Assembly: GCA_905178155.1 (NCBI GenBank)
Contig: CAJINV010000002.1
Location: 1,091,809 to 1,155,808 of the forward strand
Reading direction: 5' to 3'
DNA: 64,000 nucleotides
Source: Amoebophrya sp. A120
Lineage: Eukaryota > Sar > Dinophyceae > Syndiniales > Amoebophryaceae
The notes under the pieces were generated by a model, which made no database searches, was not told the DNA's origin, and saw only the letters and a list, made by a program, of their open reading frames with translations. The position numbers and the translations under genes were made by a program. Positions 12,590-24,692 of the stretch are shown here, one piece after another. Position 1 is the first letter of the stretch, and every line of letters begins with the position of its first letter.

Positions 12590-15010
12590 TCACATCGCCC
12601 GTACCAAGCGGCCACCGTTCATCCCGAGCTTGTTGGTCATGGTATTGTTCCGGAGATTATTGCTGTTCCCGCCGACCATACTGCCCATCCCCCCGAACCC
12701 GGCATCCGACAACAGCATCAGGCTTCTCAAATCCGAACTTTTCACCTGTTTCGCGTACTCAAATACCCAATCCGGCAAGGGTTCCATATGGCGTTCTCAA
12801 ACGTGACACTCTCAACTGTTACACTTACATGGACTTGTAATGCAAGAACAGCAAAAGTAAAAGAGGCAACGTTACAGCTTTCGCATCACAGATTTGCCAC
12901 AGATTATCATGCTGCTTGGCCCTTCGAAAATTTGTCATGCTAAGCACCTTGATCAAGTGGAGGCTGATGGCAATTTTGCATCACGAATCCATGTAACAGT
13001 TGAGAATGTAGCGTTTGAGTACGCCATATTCCATGTCCTCGCGAAATTTCGGCTGCCAGTCCAGAAAGTTGTCCTCCAGGTACACCTATCAAATGCAAAA
13101 GTGTCTGGGTCGGGAAGAATGCGCGACTTGTCATGCAGCTTTTCCATGATCCATGAGGTCTGGAATGCAGGACCTAGCATGACAGATTCTGGGAAGTCTC
13201 TATCATACCTATCCTGCATGAGAAGACCGCTCGTGTTGGTCAAAAAAGGACACTTTTTGGTGATCACGCAACACAGATTTTTGTGTGACCCACAGGACGC
13301 ATCACAAGTTCCAACCTTCCAGACCCAGACATTTTTGCAGTGAATAACATCTGTCCCTCTTCCTCCAGGTCTTCCTCCTCGTTGATCGCTTCGTCCGCCC
13401 AATTCAGGCTCGATTTTTGCAGCACCGCCGGCTGGTGGGGCTGCTGCTTCGCGTGCTGTGGGATCCGGACGCCGCGGGCCGCCGTGCCAGCATGTGCCAT
13501 CATGTCTTTACTTGTACCTCCGGAGATCACCGTGCCCGAACTCGTTCCCGTTGGGGTCGGCAGGCCTGTTTTTGTTCCATTCCCATTCGTATTTATGTGA
13601 ACATTTTTTGGTTTTTTTCAAGCTATTAAATGCAATACCGACAAATCTTATTCTGGTTTCAATAACAAAACAAGCACTGTACTGTGTGGCTGCGTCAGGT
13701 GTCCGGATTTGTTCAACCCCTTCGCCATGGACAGAGACATGCTGGTATGGAATGGAAAACATCTTTATTTTGTCATGCTGTTTCGCAACATGATCATGAG
13801 CGCACACGTAAATAAGATCATCGTCAACCTCTTCATACAACTGATTATTCATTATTGCGCCATATTAGCTTCGACCGTATATGAGAAACAGCATGACAAC
13901 ATGCCTCATCATGTTCATCCTCGCACGAAGCCGTGTACTCGCTCAGGCTGGGGCTCGAAGACAAACTGCTACCGGAAGGAGAGGGCTGTAGTTTTAGTTG
14001 TAATTGCGTTTGAATTTGGTTTGCATGCATGCATGCATGGGAAAGAGGAATCGCATGTAGGTGTAGACATCATGACGTATGTGACACTCAGTTCCTCGTC
14101 ATGCACCACATTCACCCAAAAAAAAAATCTTCAGCAGCAAATTCTACTAACCTGTGCCACGACGCCCGACTTTGCAGTCTTCTTTCCACCTTCCTTCGCC
14201 TCGTCATCATTTGCAGAGGCGGCTTTCTTCTTGGCCCGCTTCTTCTTCGCCTTGGTCGCTGCAGATTCGTTGGTTGAATTTGTACCGGAGAAATCGGTCG
14301 CCTGATCATCTTTCCCGCCAGCAGCAAGAAGCACCGCTTCCTGTTTGTTGGCATCTTTGTCAGTGCTGGTACCAGAAGTTCTTTCAGCAGTGGCGGAGTT
14401 GATATTGCTGTTATCGCTCTTCTTCTTCATCTCATGACTTCCTTCCCCTTCCGATTCTTGTTTCTCATGATTCAAACTTTCCACCCGGACGGTAGAAGTT
14501 TTCGTCGCTCCGCCCGCAAAAGTTTTCGTTTTTTTCCATTTGTCCGCTTTATTTTTCTTGCTATTTTTTAAGTCCTTCTCCAGAAGCGCCGGGTGGATGT
14601 TTGCATCGTCTATTCCAACGTCTCCCACAGCGGAAGTCGTTCCAGTTGTTCCCAATAAAAGCCTATCCTGTGCAAAAGTATCGCACTCGTATAAATGCAT
14701 TACAAATTATTTCGATTTCCTCAGCAACAGCATGAGAAATAAAATTTGTAATGCGGATTTACCTATAAGAAAAAGAGTTGTAATGCATGATTGCAGTACG
14801 AGTACAATACTTTTGCACTGGATAAAGCCAGTCCGCCAGTTGAGTGATTGATTCGTAGAAATCTTTGACGAGCAGCTTCAGTGCTTTATCCACCTTGCTG
14901 TGCCCTACGTAGGACTTCAGAAAATAACCGACTGCACCAATAACGATGAGGGGAATCGCTATGCGATTGAAGTTCTCCTGTGCGGAAAACAAATCGTTGG
15001 CGAAGAACAT
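12590..15010 (-). CDS. protein with hydrophobic N-terminus, unrecognised; partly resolved exons
   Basis: The start at 15010 gives MFFANDLFSAQENFNRIAIP followed by a short hydrophobic helix, then a Lys/Ala/Ser-rich segment. Exons supported: 15010-14825 and 14658-14152 (ILE removed between them), 13985-13905 (GT-AG intron 13986-14151), then from 13741 (GC-AG intron 13742-13904). The 3' part is also supported: 13347, 13081-13029 and 12781-12590, joined by removing two ILEs, reading QMYLEDNFLDWQPKFREDM and ending GGRLVRAM. I could not join the 13741 exon (QIRTPDAATQYSACFVIETR) to the 3' exons in frame; the unresolved stretch is about 13500-13560. The 3' part may be a separate gene starting at Met 13503 (133 aa). 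No domain recognised. Confidence 0.55.
12787..13028. mobile_element. ILE family E, intron
   Basis: 242 bp; arms TATGGCGTTCTCAAACGTGA and complement, with CAACTGTTAC; perfect repeat TTCCA. Same arm family as 62229-62463. Confidence 0.92.
13087..13346. mobile_element. ILE family B, intron
   Basis: 260 bp; flanks ACACC/ACATC; AGTGTCTGGGTCGGGAAG arm; frame restored. Confidence 0.9.
14664..14824. mobile_element. ILE family A, intron
   Basis: 161 bp; perfect repeat AAGCC (14659-14663, 14825-14829); frame restored. Confidence 0.93.
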
Positions 15011-15966
15011 TTTTTGGCTCTAATTTCTCACTGTCACTTGGTTATGGTTGAGCTGGAAATAAAATTTTTCTTCTAGTATATGTGCATCTACAAGTCGTTC
15101 GAGCTTGTTTGCCCAGGCTTCTAAATTGGTAGTCGTAGTCTGTTGAAGAATTCACGCGCATGCTACTGTAAACGAGAAAGACGAACCAGATGCACACGAC
15201 CACAATCGTAAAAGAAACAGACGGACAACGCATTTTTGGCGGAAAACAAAAATCGGACAAGGAATCGGAAGATGAACCCGTTGTTCCGATGAACAACAAT
15301 TAACAAAGAAAAGGAAAGCTAGCCAATAAGACTTTTGTACACACAGCCTCCTAGTAGGAGGTGATACTAACAACATGTGAGGTCGTGTAGCTCCTCGTCC
15401 TGGACGAGGTGCACCAGCAACAGGAGTTGTCTACTACCCTGTCGCGCTCCCCCGATTCAGTTTTTTCTGCCGGACGAAGGATAAATAGCTCCTGCTGCGT
15501 CTTGGTTGTATACAATTAGTGCTCAAAAACCAATCCAGACACATAGTACTTCTCATTTCGATCGTCCTTCATACGCATCGGCATCAGGACAGTGCGAAGA
15601 TTCTTTACCTGCTGTACTATTTTTTCTGTCCTTTCCAGAAAAAGTAATGTGCCGTCAACATCACGTTTAGGTCCTCCAAAAGAAAGAGAAACCATCTTTT
15701 CGCATGGCCGATCTGACGACGTGTGGTCGTGCGGTTCTACTCGGGAGAGAGTATTGGTATTCTTAATTTCTTGATTATTGGGTACGCTCCAAAAATGAAC
15801 TACGACTACTTCCCTGTTGTAGTGATGATGTTCACTAGCTTGTACGTACAACTTGATTTATTTCCAGCTATGTCCAGGAAGAAGAAACTAATCTTTGATG
15901 TTCCGTGGCCTCCACCAACGCCCGTCCTAGCCTAACATCATAGCGTTTCTTCACCATTATGAGCTA
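15011..15966. other. intergenic with palindromes and one weak ORF
   Basis: Two short perfect palindromes lie close together: CCTCCTAGTAGGAGG at 15347-15361 and CCTCGTCCTGGACGAGG at 15393-15409, which could fold as hairpins in RNA. A minus-strand open frame from Met 15695 to 15516 (59 aa, ending KYYVSGLVFEH) may be an exon, but no partner exon was found. Confidence 0.35.
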
Positions 15967-18900
15967 TCAGCACCCAAACAAGCAGCACCTTCTGGGCGGG
16001 TTTTTCCGCTCTTCTGCGAGGATCTCTTTCAGAATTTCCGAGGATTTCTGTGTGTCCGGGATTTTCTTACCCTGTTTCCAAACCTTGGAGGCGGACCGCT
16101 TGTTGGCATCCTCGTTCTTCTTATCCTGTGCAAAAGTATCGCACTCGTAGTAATGCTTGCGTTTATGCATTACAAATCTCCATCCCAAGGTAAAACAGCA
16201 TGACTAATTCCATTTGTCATGCTGAGCTAATTTGTATTGCAGTTACCACTACTACGATACTTTTGCAGTTCATATTTCTCCTCGTTGTTCGCGTTTTCCT
16301 TGTCCTGATTGGGACAGTTTTTCTTCGCATCCATGGAGGGCGAGGTCTTGCTGTCGGTTTTGTTCTCCTGCTCTCCTACTACCTCCAATTCGCTCGTCAC
16401 GATCTTATCAGCAACCAGCGAGTTCTTCTTGTTCCCTGCCTTCAACACTCGGGCCTGTTCATCTTGTTCACCCACGTTTTTCATCGGCATGAGAGGGCTG
16501 CTGATCACCACGGGGGAGGCTCCCGGCGTGGGGGAGGTCACCGTGATTGTCGGGATTACCACATCACGCGGGTTCAGCGTAGCTTCCGGACCGCCGATGA
16601 TAATATCCGAGTGGGAGGAAGTACGGGGAGATTTGATATTACCGGAGCCCAGCGGCGACTTCGCGTTCTGATCTTTCATGTTCTGGTGAATCGACCGAAT
16701 AAGGCTGTTGCGCACCGGGGGCGCATCATCTTCTGCAGGAGACTCGGTTTTTTTACTGGTTTCGATTTGTTCCCCTTCTGGCAGCTTTGTGCTGACCATG
16801 GCTGAGTTCTCCTTGACTGCAGCGGTGGAATCTGTGATGTTAGCGAAGATTGATAGATGTAAGAACACCTCCGGTCGTGGGGAGTTCTTTAGACGAAACA
16901 TGGCCGCGAACCAATTCTGTATTAAGTGAACCTGAACCCAAGCCCAAGAACTCCACGTCACAATCGAAAAATCTCCAATTTTCCTCGTATTCTTATGCTT
17001 ATGTCGTTCCTCGAGTCCATACCTTTGCTAACTACACTATCCATACCTTTGCTCATAACTACACAACTATCCATACCTTTGCTCTCCACCGTGCTCGTGC
17101 CGCTCGTGAGATCGCCTATCACCTCCTTAGCCGAGTCTGCAATCGCTGTACTCACCGCCTGATTCAAAAATTTCTCACGCATTTGTCATGCAGTGTAGCA
17201 ATTTGTCATGCAGTTTAGAAATTTGTCATGCAGTTTAGCAAAATGATTATTTATAATATGCACCGTATCGACAATCGCTCCGGCAGCTTCGATATCCTGT
17301 GCAAAAGTATCGCACTCGTAGCATTCGCAATTATGGATGACAAATCTCCTTTCCAAGACCAAGCTCAATCAGCATAACATATTCGATTTGTCATGCTAAG
17401 CGAATTTGTGATTGTTTTTGTATTGCAATCCGTACTAGTACGACACTTTTGCAATTCATATTCGATGTTTTGATCCTTGACGATACCCGCCACAACAATG
17501 TCTTCCATATCCTGTTGCGCTGGTACGCCTTTGACGTCTTTTTCAACCTGGGAATTTTATTCATGCAGAGGCATCGGAAAAAGGCAAGCATCATCGGCCT
17601 CATCAATTCAAATTCACTGAACGAGTACTGACTAGTACAGATAGAATTTTTATCTTGCAGCTATCTTCGCAAGAAATGCAGGTCGTTTGGTTTTGTCCGA
17701 ATATTAAATTTGCTCCACCGCAACTGATGTTCTTGCTGGCACAGCACCTAATACCTTTTGCGTGTTCTGGTCATCAGCTGCTGGAGTGCTGGAGTTTCTT
17801 GTCTCACTCGGCACCGGCTTCGTATTCGTTCCCACAACGCTGTTCTTGACCACAGAACGCTTCACCTCCGCCATATCAAATTGCACCGTCTCCCGCGCAT
17901 CCTGATCCTCATCAGCGGTCCCACGAGCCATCATATCAGTGGCCGACAATGGGGAAGAAGCAGATGCCGTGGTTTCTTTGCTAGCCGAAGTGGAGGTAAT
18001 ATGCTCCTTCTGGACGGCGCCAGCAGCTGAATCGGAGACAGCCGTGAAGTTAGACGTCGTGGTGACAGCAGAAGCAGCAGCATCTTTTTCTTTCGCGGAT
18101 GTTGCAGCTGCACTCTTGTCCCCAGCCAGGCGAGCGCCCGGCGTGCTTTGCTCACGAGTTGTTGTTTCTCGCCCGTTCTTCGCAGCATCCGAAGCGGTAG
18201 ACGTCGGCTCTTGAGCCCCTGCAGAAGTCGAAGTGGTTCGGCTCATAGTATCTTTGTTGCCTTGTTGTTCTGCCCCAGCTGCAGAAGTACTTGCGGAAGA
18301 TGCGTTGGTGTTTCGCCTCGATTTTTTCTTCTTTTTTTTCTCCGCGTTCTTACTCGAGGAACTGGTTTTCGAAGACACTTTCGTGATGCTCGCGGACCCA
18401 GACTCGGAGGTTACTGGCGGCACGACGGGCCACAGACGACGCCCTGAGAACCCACGAAGATCCTGAAAAGATCACCCCCGACACCCCAGGGGGAGGGGTC
18501 GGAAAGATTCGGAGCGTCCGCCCCTCTGTAGCTTCCAGGGACAGCCTGCCGACGAAAGGGAAGCATAGACCGCTCGTGTAACGCGCGTTACACGAAGGTA
18601 TGGTAGATGTGAGAAAGGGCCAGACGCCCCGCGGGCGTTGCCACAAGCGCTAGCTTGCTGGGAGTGACAAATAACCACGCCCAACAAAGGCGAGCGAGTG
18701 GTCGCGCGGTTGTAAAAGCCCTGGCGCGACGCGGAACAATCTGGGGCCCGGCAATGGACGGAACTGCCCCCGTCCGCAGGGTCCATCTCGCTTCCATGGG
18801 CCAGATATACCCGAGCCCGAGGACAAGGCCAGGTCGGAAATGGTCCAGCAAAAGACGGCGCACTAGCCCCAAAGCGAGTTTTTTTTTTGATTCAAAAACG

Positions 18901-20079
18901 AAGCCGCTGAATTTGTTGAATCAAAGAAACAGCCCGTGTTTCAAGGGTAGAAAGGCCACTTCTTGAACCCCGAACAAAGGATCCGACCAAGGTTCAAACA
19001 ATGTTCAAAGTCGCCAATCACGGCGGTATGGCGAAAGCTTCAGAGGCCAAAAAAAAGTTCCTAAAAAGTTCCGTTCAAGATCCGATAAAGTTCCGATCAA
19101 GATCCTGTCCAGAGGACACTTTTTTGGCCACTTTTTTGCGCCGCCAAATCCATAGATTCTAGGCGGGGGAGGGGCCAGGAAAAGCGGCGAAAAAAGTGTC
19201 CTCTGGACAGGATCTTGATCGGAACTTTTGAAAATGGAGATGGCGGCCATGAACTCTGGAAAATGGCCCCGTGCCTGGCCGAATTCCACTGGAGAATGCT
19301 CCTGAGTACAAAAATTGTGCCGCGGGGAGAAAACTCCCACCCTTGTTTGACATGCTTTCTGCAGGATTGGCCTGCCGATCCCCGCGACCCCAAGAAGCAA
19401 AACACTTGGCACCACATCGCGCCAAAGGCCATCGCCTCTCTGCGGGCTCCCGGATGCTGGGCAGGTAGAATGCCTGCGGTCGAAACACCTCCGCGCCACC
19501 CCCTTTCCAATGTCCAAGACTACCGCGAAAAAACTACAGAAGCACACCAGAAGGGGGGGCAAAAGGACACGCTGGCCGCGGCGGGCGGCGCGTTCCCTGG
19601 CGGCTGGCCCGCGCCAAGTTTTGCGTGGCCGTAAAATACCGACATACCCCCGCAACGGGAAAAAAAATCGCGCTTCCCAAACAGGGCGGCCCTCGGGATA
19701 GGCTCGGCAGCTATGCGACACGCCCAGAAAAGGCCGCGCAAATTTGCTATACAAAGGAGGCAAAGCGAAGGCCAAAACATTGGGCCTGATTCGTAATTTC
19801 GGGGCGCCGAAGTAGCCCAGCGGCCAGGATCTTGATAGGATCTTTTTGGGATCTCAGACGAGCTGAAGTGGCCCGGCGTTCCGTGAGTAAGGAGGAAATC
19901 CGTAAGTTGTCGCCCGTAACCAGGGAGGTTTTGGACGTCCCAGAAAGCAGACTAGCGGTGGACTCGTGCAGTTTCGCAATAGAAACTATCTGCTCTTCCG
20001 CAGAATCCAAATCCGAATTCGCCCACCAATCGTCGCTGTCCTTCGGAGCGGCGGGGGCTTTCTTCTGTGCGGACGGCAT
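15967..20079 (-). CDS. low-complexity Ser/Thr/Ala/Lys-rich protein, unrecognised
   Basis: Exons 20079-19831, 18462-17719, 17547-17461, 17287-17264, 17158-17077, 16831-16275, 16116-15967; 1893 nt, about 630 aa. The start MPSAQKKAPAAPK follows a possible earlier Met at 20121. Introns are mixed: a 1.37-kb GC-rich one (18463-19830), GT-AG introns 17548-17718, 17159-17263 and 16832-17076, and two ILEs. Joins are in phase and read smoothly, for example DQNIEAAGAIVDT then AVSTAIADSAKEV. The C-terminus is NPPRRCCLFGC, cysteine-rich and possibly lipid-modified (inference). The 17077 donor is one of three repeated in-phase donors. The exact ends of the first intron are uncertain. Confidence 0.6.
16122..16274. 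mobile_element. ILE family A, intron
   Basis: 153 bp; flanks CTTCT/TTTCT; frame NNEEK then NEDANKRS restored. Confidence 0.92.
17178..17240. repeat. triple ATTTGTCATGCAGT repeat inside a GT-AG intron
   Basis: Three near-identical direct copies of about 21 bp containing the ILE core word TTTGTCATGC, lying within the ordinary intron 17159-17263. Possibly remnants of an ILE. Confidence 0.6.
17293..17460. mobile_element. ILE family A, intron
   Basis: 168 bp; perfect repeat TTCGA; joins QNIE to AAGAIVD. Confidence 0.92.
18463..19830 (-). repeat. GC-rich 1.37-kb intron with long inverted repeat
   Basis: Base composition differs sharply from the flanking exons. It holds a perfect 36-bp inverted repeat (19090-19125 and 19190-19225, 64-bp loop) containing GATCAAGATCCTGTCC. 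The same GATCC/ATCAAG words recur at the intron's own 5' end (19831 side). The exons on either side join in phase 0 with an AT...AG rather than GT...AG intron if cut as given. Confidence 0.6.
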
Positions 20080-20121
20080 GATCCCTTTGCCTTTTAGTTT
20101 TGCTGGTCGTTCTTGAAACAA

Positions 20122-21577
20122 TGAAAATCAATGAGAAAAATGTTTACACAAAGTATGTGAAACCTTAGTTCGCAATTCCACCTGTCCCGCTTTTGTTCCT
20201 TCAAATTTGATTCTATTCAGGAAGCTCCTGCGCTATACAAGTTCTTTCTGAGTTTCACTGTCAAACTTCAAGCCCAGAACCTTGCTCCTTTGCCGATCGT
20301 CCACATTCACCTACGCCCCTGCTGTTGCTGTATCATGTCCAAAGACACTCCAAAAGAAACTTTAGCATAAACTTCTACCTAAGAACGCTGCGAAAGGGGA
20401 GTCTCTTCCATCAGGCAGCAAAAGGATACTTAAAACTGGGATCTTGATCTCGACCTTGACGCAAAGAAAACTGCAACGAGCCGAAAAGCCTAGACCTGGT
20501 CGACGGTGGTAACGAAGCAAACACGTGCCAACGTCCTGATAAATGTGATCGCCGTCCTCGCGGCCACGAGACCTGCGCGCGGTCTAAAAAATAAACACGT
20601 AACCGCCATAAGCAGTGTGCTGTGGGTGCGCGTGATTGTGAAAGAGAGGGAAAATAGATGAACCGAGAATTTTCAAAATGGATCCGCAGCAGCTGCAACA
20701 GCATGTAAAAGCGAACGAACCATGGCTGGGTGTTAAAATGTGGAGCGGAGACCACGACAGCAGGCGATGAAACCACAGATCCTATGCATGATCGCGCCGA
20801 TGAACAACAAAGGCGTGACTTCTGTCATGAAGACGACATGATGCCTAATGGAAAAAAGGCCTGCAGGTGAGGTGCATTTGTTACAACTGCATTGATTTGT
20901 TCATCTCACCGCTGCATTTAATATTTTCACAAAATTTGTACAGAAATACAGAAATTCATTCGATCAGGCAGCGGCGGACTCGTGGTTTCGCACAGAAACC
21001 ACGCTTTAGGAGTACAGGACCTCTGCCTTCTTCAACTGTACAGGAATTGTTCGTTTGTTGATATTAAATTCAAGCTGGTCGTGTCTGATAAATCCGGTAG
21101 CTTAATAGCTGGGTTTGAAATTGTCTGATTAAACTTCAAGCTTGTCAACAGCTGCTGCTAGACCACTTCTGGGCGCGAATCTAGCGCAGCACTTTCGTAT
21201 TTGTCTGATTTATCGAGAAAAAGTCTGATCTATTTTTGTCTATTTCCGTATCACTCTAATTCCAGTAAACTGTTTTTGTGTCGTGTCAGCTCTGATAGCT
21301 GTGTCTGATTAAACTCTAACAGGTCCTTGGTGGAGCTTCGCGAGCGGCTCAGATGAAGCCGCTGCGTTGTGTCTAGCTGTATCAGCGTATCGTGTCTGTT
21401 TCTGATTATATATATTAGCGCAAATAACAGGTAAAACATCGGCTTTTCGATATTAGTAGTCTCAGGTATGGTCGTACGATTCAAGTCCTCTGCTTGCTTG
21501 ATGTGGCGTTGTCTTTTTCAAAAGTAGAAAACAATGTCTGTGCTTGCACTTCTCCATCCTATCAAGAAGCCGTCACC
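20122..21577. other. intergenic, no gene seen
   Basis: Region upstream of the 20079 start and downstream of the 21578 stop. TGTCTGATT recurs several times at about 21085-21310; nothing else is supported. Confidence 0.45.
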
Positions 21578-24390
21578 TCACATTCCCAACGCAGACTTCA
21601 ACTCCGGCAGATCCGCACAGCACGAGGCCACATCCAGCGCAAATGTCCTCGCTTCCTCGGCATTAGAAATCGCGTACTCATCGCCAGCGACGGCGGCAAT
21701 TTTGGTCCAATCTTCGCCCACGGTCGCTGATGTTGATTTTTTTTCATGTTTCGCTTATTTTGGAATTAAAGGAAACAAAATCTCATGCTAGAGCTAGAAG
21801 CTCCTGTCAATGTCCTGCACGCTTCGCTATTTCAATCAAACACTTGCAGTTCGCATACAAAAAAAAAAATTCTACCGTCTATCCACACTTCTCGTTCCCC
21901 TCCTTTCCGCACTGCCGGCCGGATGGATTCTAACAGGGAGAAAAAATTCACGTCCGCATTGATCCGCATGCCGCCGAGGAGGTGGCATCCTGTGCAAAAG
22001 TATCGCACGACTCATAGTAATTGGAGTCATGCATTACAAGTCTTTTTATTGACGTAAAGCCGCATTACAAATTTCATTTCTTATGCTGAAAATTTGTAAG
22101 TAATGCATTTATACGAGTACGAGAATACTTTTGCAATGCATAAGTGGCTGAGCTTGACGACCTCGCCGCCGATACCCCCAATCAACTCCACTACGGCCGC
22201 GCAGGGAACAAAATTGTCGCTGTCCGCGATGGATTTCAAGACACACCGGAGCTTCGCCAGACAGAAGGGGCCTGAGATGGACCATAATTTTTAGCATCAG
22301 AATGTGATATCATGTGTAGATCTACGAAAGAAATGAAAAGCACTTGCTCATGCACATAATTTCTTTTTCGTTCTCAATTCTCAAGGATAAATCGTCACAT
22401 CAAAAAAACTTAAAGTTCAACAACTTTAGCACCTTCCTTTCCCGCCTTCAAGCCGTCTACCAACCCCTTTTTCAATTCCACTAGCGATGCCGCTACTGGC
22501 ACCTTTCCCGCCACTACTGCTTCGTCGTCCGTTGGCTGTCCAATGTTTGGCAGGTTCTTCTCTGCCTTTTCGAACATGAGATTGTCTTCGTGCACCTTGT
22601 GACTCGTCTTTACCTTGGCTAATGATATCCACCTGTGTGCAAAAGGTACCGTGCTTGTAGTATGACTAATTGACACCAGTAGATGCGCCTTGCTAGTACC
22701 TGACTGCTCTGCATGACAGATTCCATTTCTATTTTGAGAAACAATCCAGATTACTAGCAGTAGCACGATATCAGTTTTGCAACGCATAAATGACGTGTGG
22801 CAGCTGAAACTAGAATTCTTTCCGAACGCGTGGTGGCCGGTTGCGTATCAGGGGGTAAAGCGTTAACGTCGGCAGTTTAGATCGCACATTGCAGCCAGGC
22901 ATGACATTGACAGGTTCTGGTTGTCATGCGTGCTAGGCAAAACACAAATTTCTAGGCTACAAATTCGCTCGCGTGAGCGTTTTTGCATCACAAATTGAAA
23001 TTTTGTTTTTTCCGTATCCGTTAACGCGTTTTTTTCCAGTGATAGTGCGGCAGACGCATTCAGGGAAGACCGGATGTAGGCTGTTTTGGTGTTTACTTTT
23101 TTATCCTGTGCTGTAAAAGTATCACAGTCGTTCATAGATGAATCTCGTTCATGCATTCCAAATCTCGTTCTTTAGGTGAAATTCCGTTTCTCATCATGCT
23201 GAGAGAGTGCGCAACAGTCAACATCACAAAAACAAAAGCTGTACATTTTGCTGATTTCAGCTGCTCGGAGTAGAATGTAATTGGCACGTCAGTGGCGTAC
23301 TTCACCGTGGTTTTCACGTCACTTCTTGTTCTCAACGGCTCCGCAACCCGCCTTGTGGCTTCCACTGTGATAGGATTGGATTTTCGATTCAACTTCGCAG
23401 TTTCGATGCCCCTTCTCATGCACAAGACACAGAGAAATCATCTTCACGTCTGTCATGCACTACCTACAACGAGCACAAGCATTTGGAATTATTGCGCACC
23501 GTCAACATGATGCATGTAGATGTAGCAAAACAATGATCTTCACTTTGAAAAAATCAAAATTTCAATACTCCTTGGCACCATGTCCTGCGTCGTTGTTGTT
23601 GGGAAGGGAAAAATACACTTGTCTTTCTCGACCTGCTCTACCTCCTTCATATACTGCTCTGCGAACTCAACTGCCTTGTCGGCATGTTGCAGCTCTCTTG
23701 CTATCCGCTGTAAAAGCATGGTAATAAGTAGCAGAAATCGCATCACAAATGCGGTCAGCATGAAAAATGAAATAGAAATTTGTAATGTTGGATAGGGTAC
23801 AAAAAAATAGATCTGTCACGACGCATGACTGCCATTGCTACGAGTACGATACTTTTGCAATGCATACTTGGACCGGCGGAACTAAAGTTGTCTTCTGCGT
23901 GCGCGTCGAGGTTGCCTTCTCGCTGGGTTTAGATTATTTTTGAGAAGCACTACAAACAAAATACTCAGCTTTGTCTACTCAATCTTAACTACGCATGACA
24001 AGTTGGATCTGCAGCTGCATTGTTGATCATTCGCTTCTACTTTTTATGCATTGCACACTCATCAAAAACGCCCAGGGAAAGCAATGAGTTATACGAAAAA
24101 CTTCCCCGTTTCGCCGCTTGACCTTTCCAGCTTGTCGTACGTCTATGGAAAGGAAAAAAACTGCACGGTGCTCCTGCTCTCTTGGTTTTGAATGCGATCA
24201 ATCAAAGCACAAGCTGAAAAATTGCCGTCGGTTTGGCCTCCGTCCCATGCACAAGTTGTCCATGCGTTTTGAGACTGAATGAAAATGTTAGACGAAGACA
24301 ACTGTCTTCAACATTGCCTTCTATGAGTAAATTGCCCGAGGAAAAGGCACGTACGATCAAAACCTGAGCAGTATCACGACCCCGCTGCAT
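21578..24390 (-). CDS. unrecognised 330-aa protein
   Basis: Exons 24390-24364, 23922-23867, 23696-23619, 23411-23255, 23097-23045, 22839-22789, 22620-22433, 22271-22144, 21981-21876, 21726-21578; 993 nt. Introns alternate: GT-AG at 23923-24363, 23412-23618, 22272-22432 and 21727-21875, and ILEs elsewhere. The product reads as an ordinary globular protein, for example ATDVPITFYSEQLK, FVPCAAVVELIGGIGGEVVK, LSHLLGGMRINADVNFFSLL, and ends DLPELKSALGM. No family recognised. The first exon (9 codons) is the weakest part; the join at 23255/23097 lies in a poly-T run and is placed by frame. Confidence 0.65.
21987..22143. mobile_element. ILE family A, intron
   Basis: 157 bp; repeat GTGGC (21982-21986, 22144-22148); first base of TAT lost; joins KLSH to LLGG. 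Confidence 0.9.
22626..22788. mobile_element. ILE family A, diverged, intron
   Basis: 163 bp; perfect repeat AATGA; arms TGTGCAAAAGGTACCGTGC and an imperfect complement. Confidence 0.88.
22846..23044. mobile_element. ILE family F, intron
   Basis: 199 bp; arms with GCGTTAACG and CGTTAACGC, end TTTTTTTCCAGTGATA; flanks GTTGCG/GTGCG. Only the 5-bp version keeps the frame. Confidence 0.85.
23102..23254. mobile_element. ILE family A, degenerate, intron
   Basis: Left arm TATCCTGTGCTGTAAAAGTA is clear; the right arm is decayed (GCTGTACATTTTGC). Flanks TTTTT/TTTCA. Frame holds if removed. Confidence 0.65.
23702..23866. mobile_element. ILE family A, intron
   Basis: 165 bp; flanks CTTGC/CTTGG; frame restored. 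Confidence 0.85.
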
Positions 24391-24484
24391 TTCACCATGG
24401 CGTACTACCCTGTGCCCGTATACCCTCTGGAAGGTGTCATCTGTTTCTTTTACCTCACTCGGTTTCTGTTGTAGAGGTTGGGTT

Positions 24485-24508
24485 TTGATGATGATGATGA
24501 TGATGATG
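24485..24508. repeat. GAT microsatellite
   Basis: Perfect run of GAT/ATG trinucleotides. Confidence 0.9.
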
Positions 24509-24692
24509 GTATCTATGAATTGCTATTGCAAAAGTATTGTAATCGTACTGGAGCTGGACTAGTTGTTGTATTGATGGCATTACAAATTTGCTCAGCACGA
24601 CAACTGCGGTTTGTCATGCTAAGTCACGGTATTATAAAAACCGGATTTATTGTCATGCACTATTGCAACTACCAGCCACGTGTAGAAGTCTT

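Noticed and set aside
15003-15025. Resemblance to the dinoflagellate spliced leader (TTTTGGCTC)
   Set aside because: Only the short TTTTGGCTC stretch matches and it overlaps the start of a coding exon; not a leader gene.
21924-22294. Plus-strand reading across the ILE at 21987-22143 (MDSNREKKFTSA...)
   Set aside because: Also in frame, but the minus-strand reading gives a better protein and links to exons on both sides.
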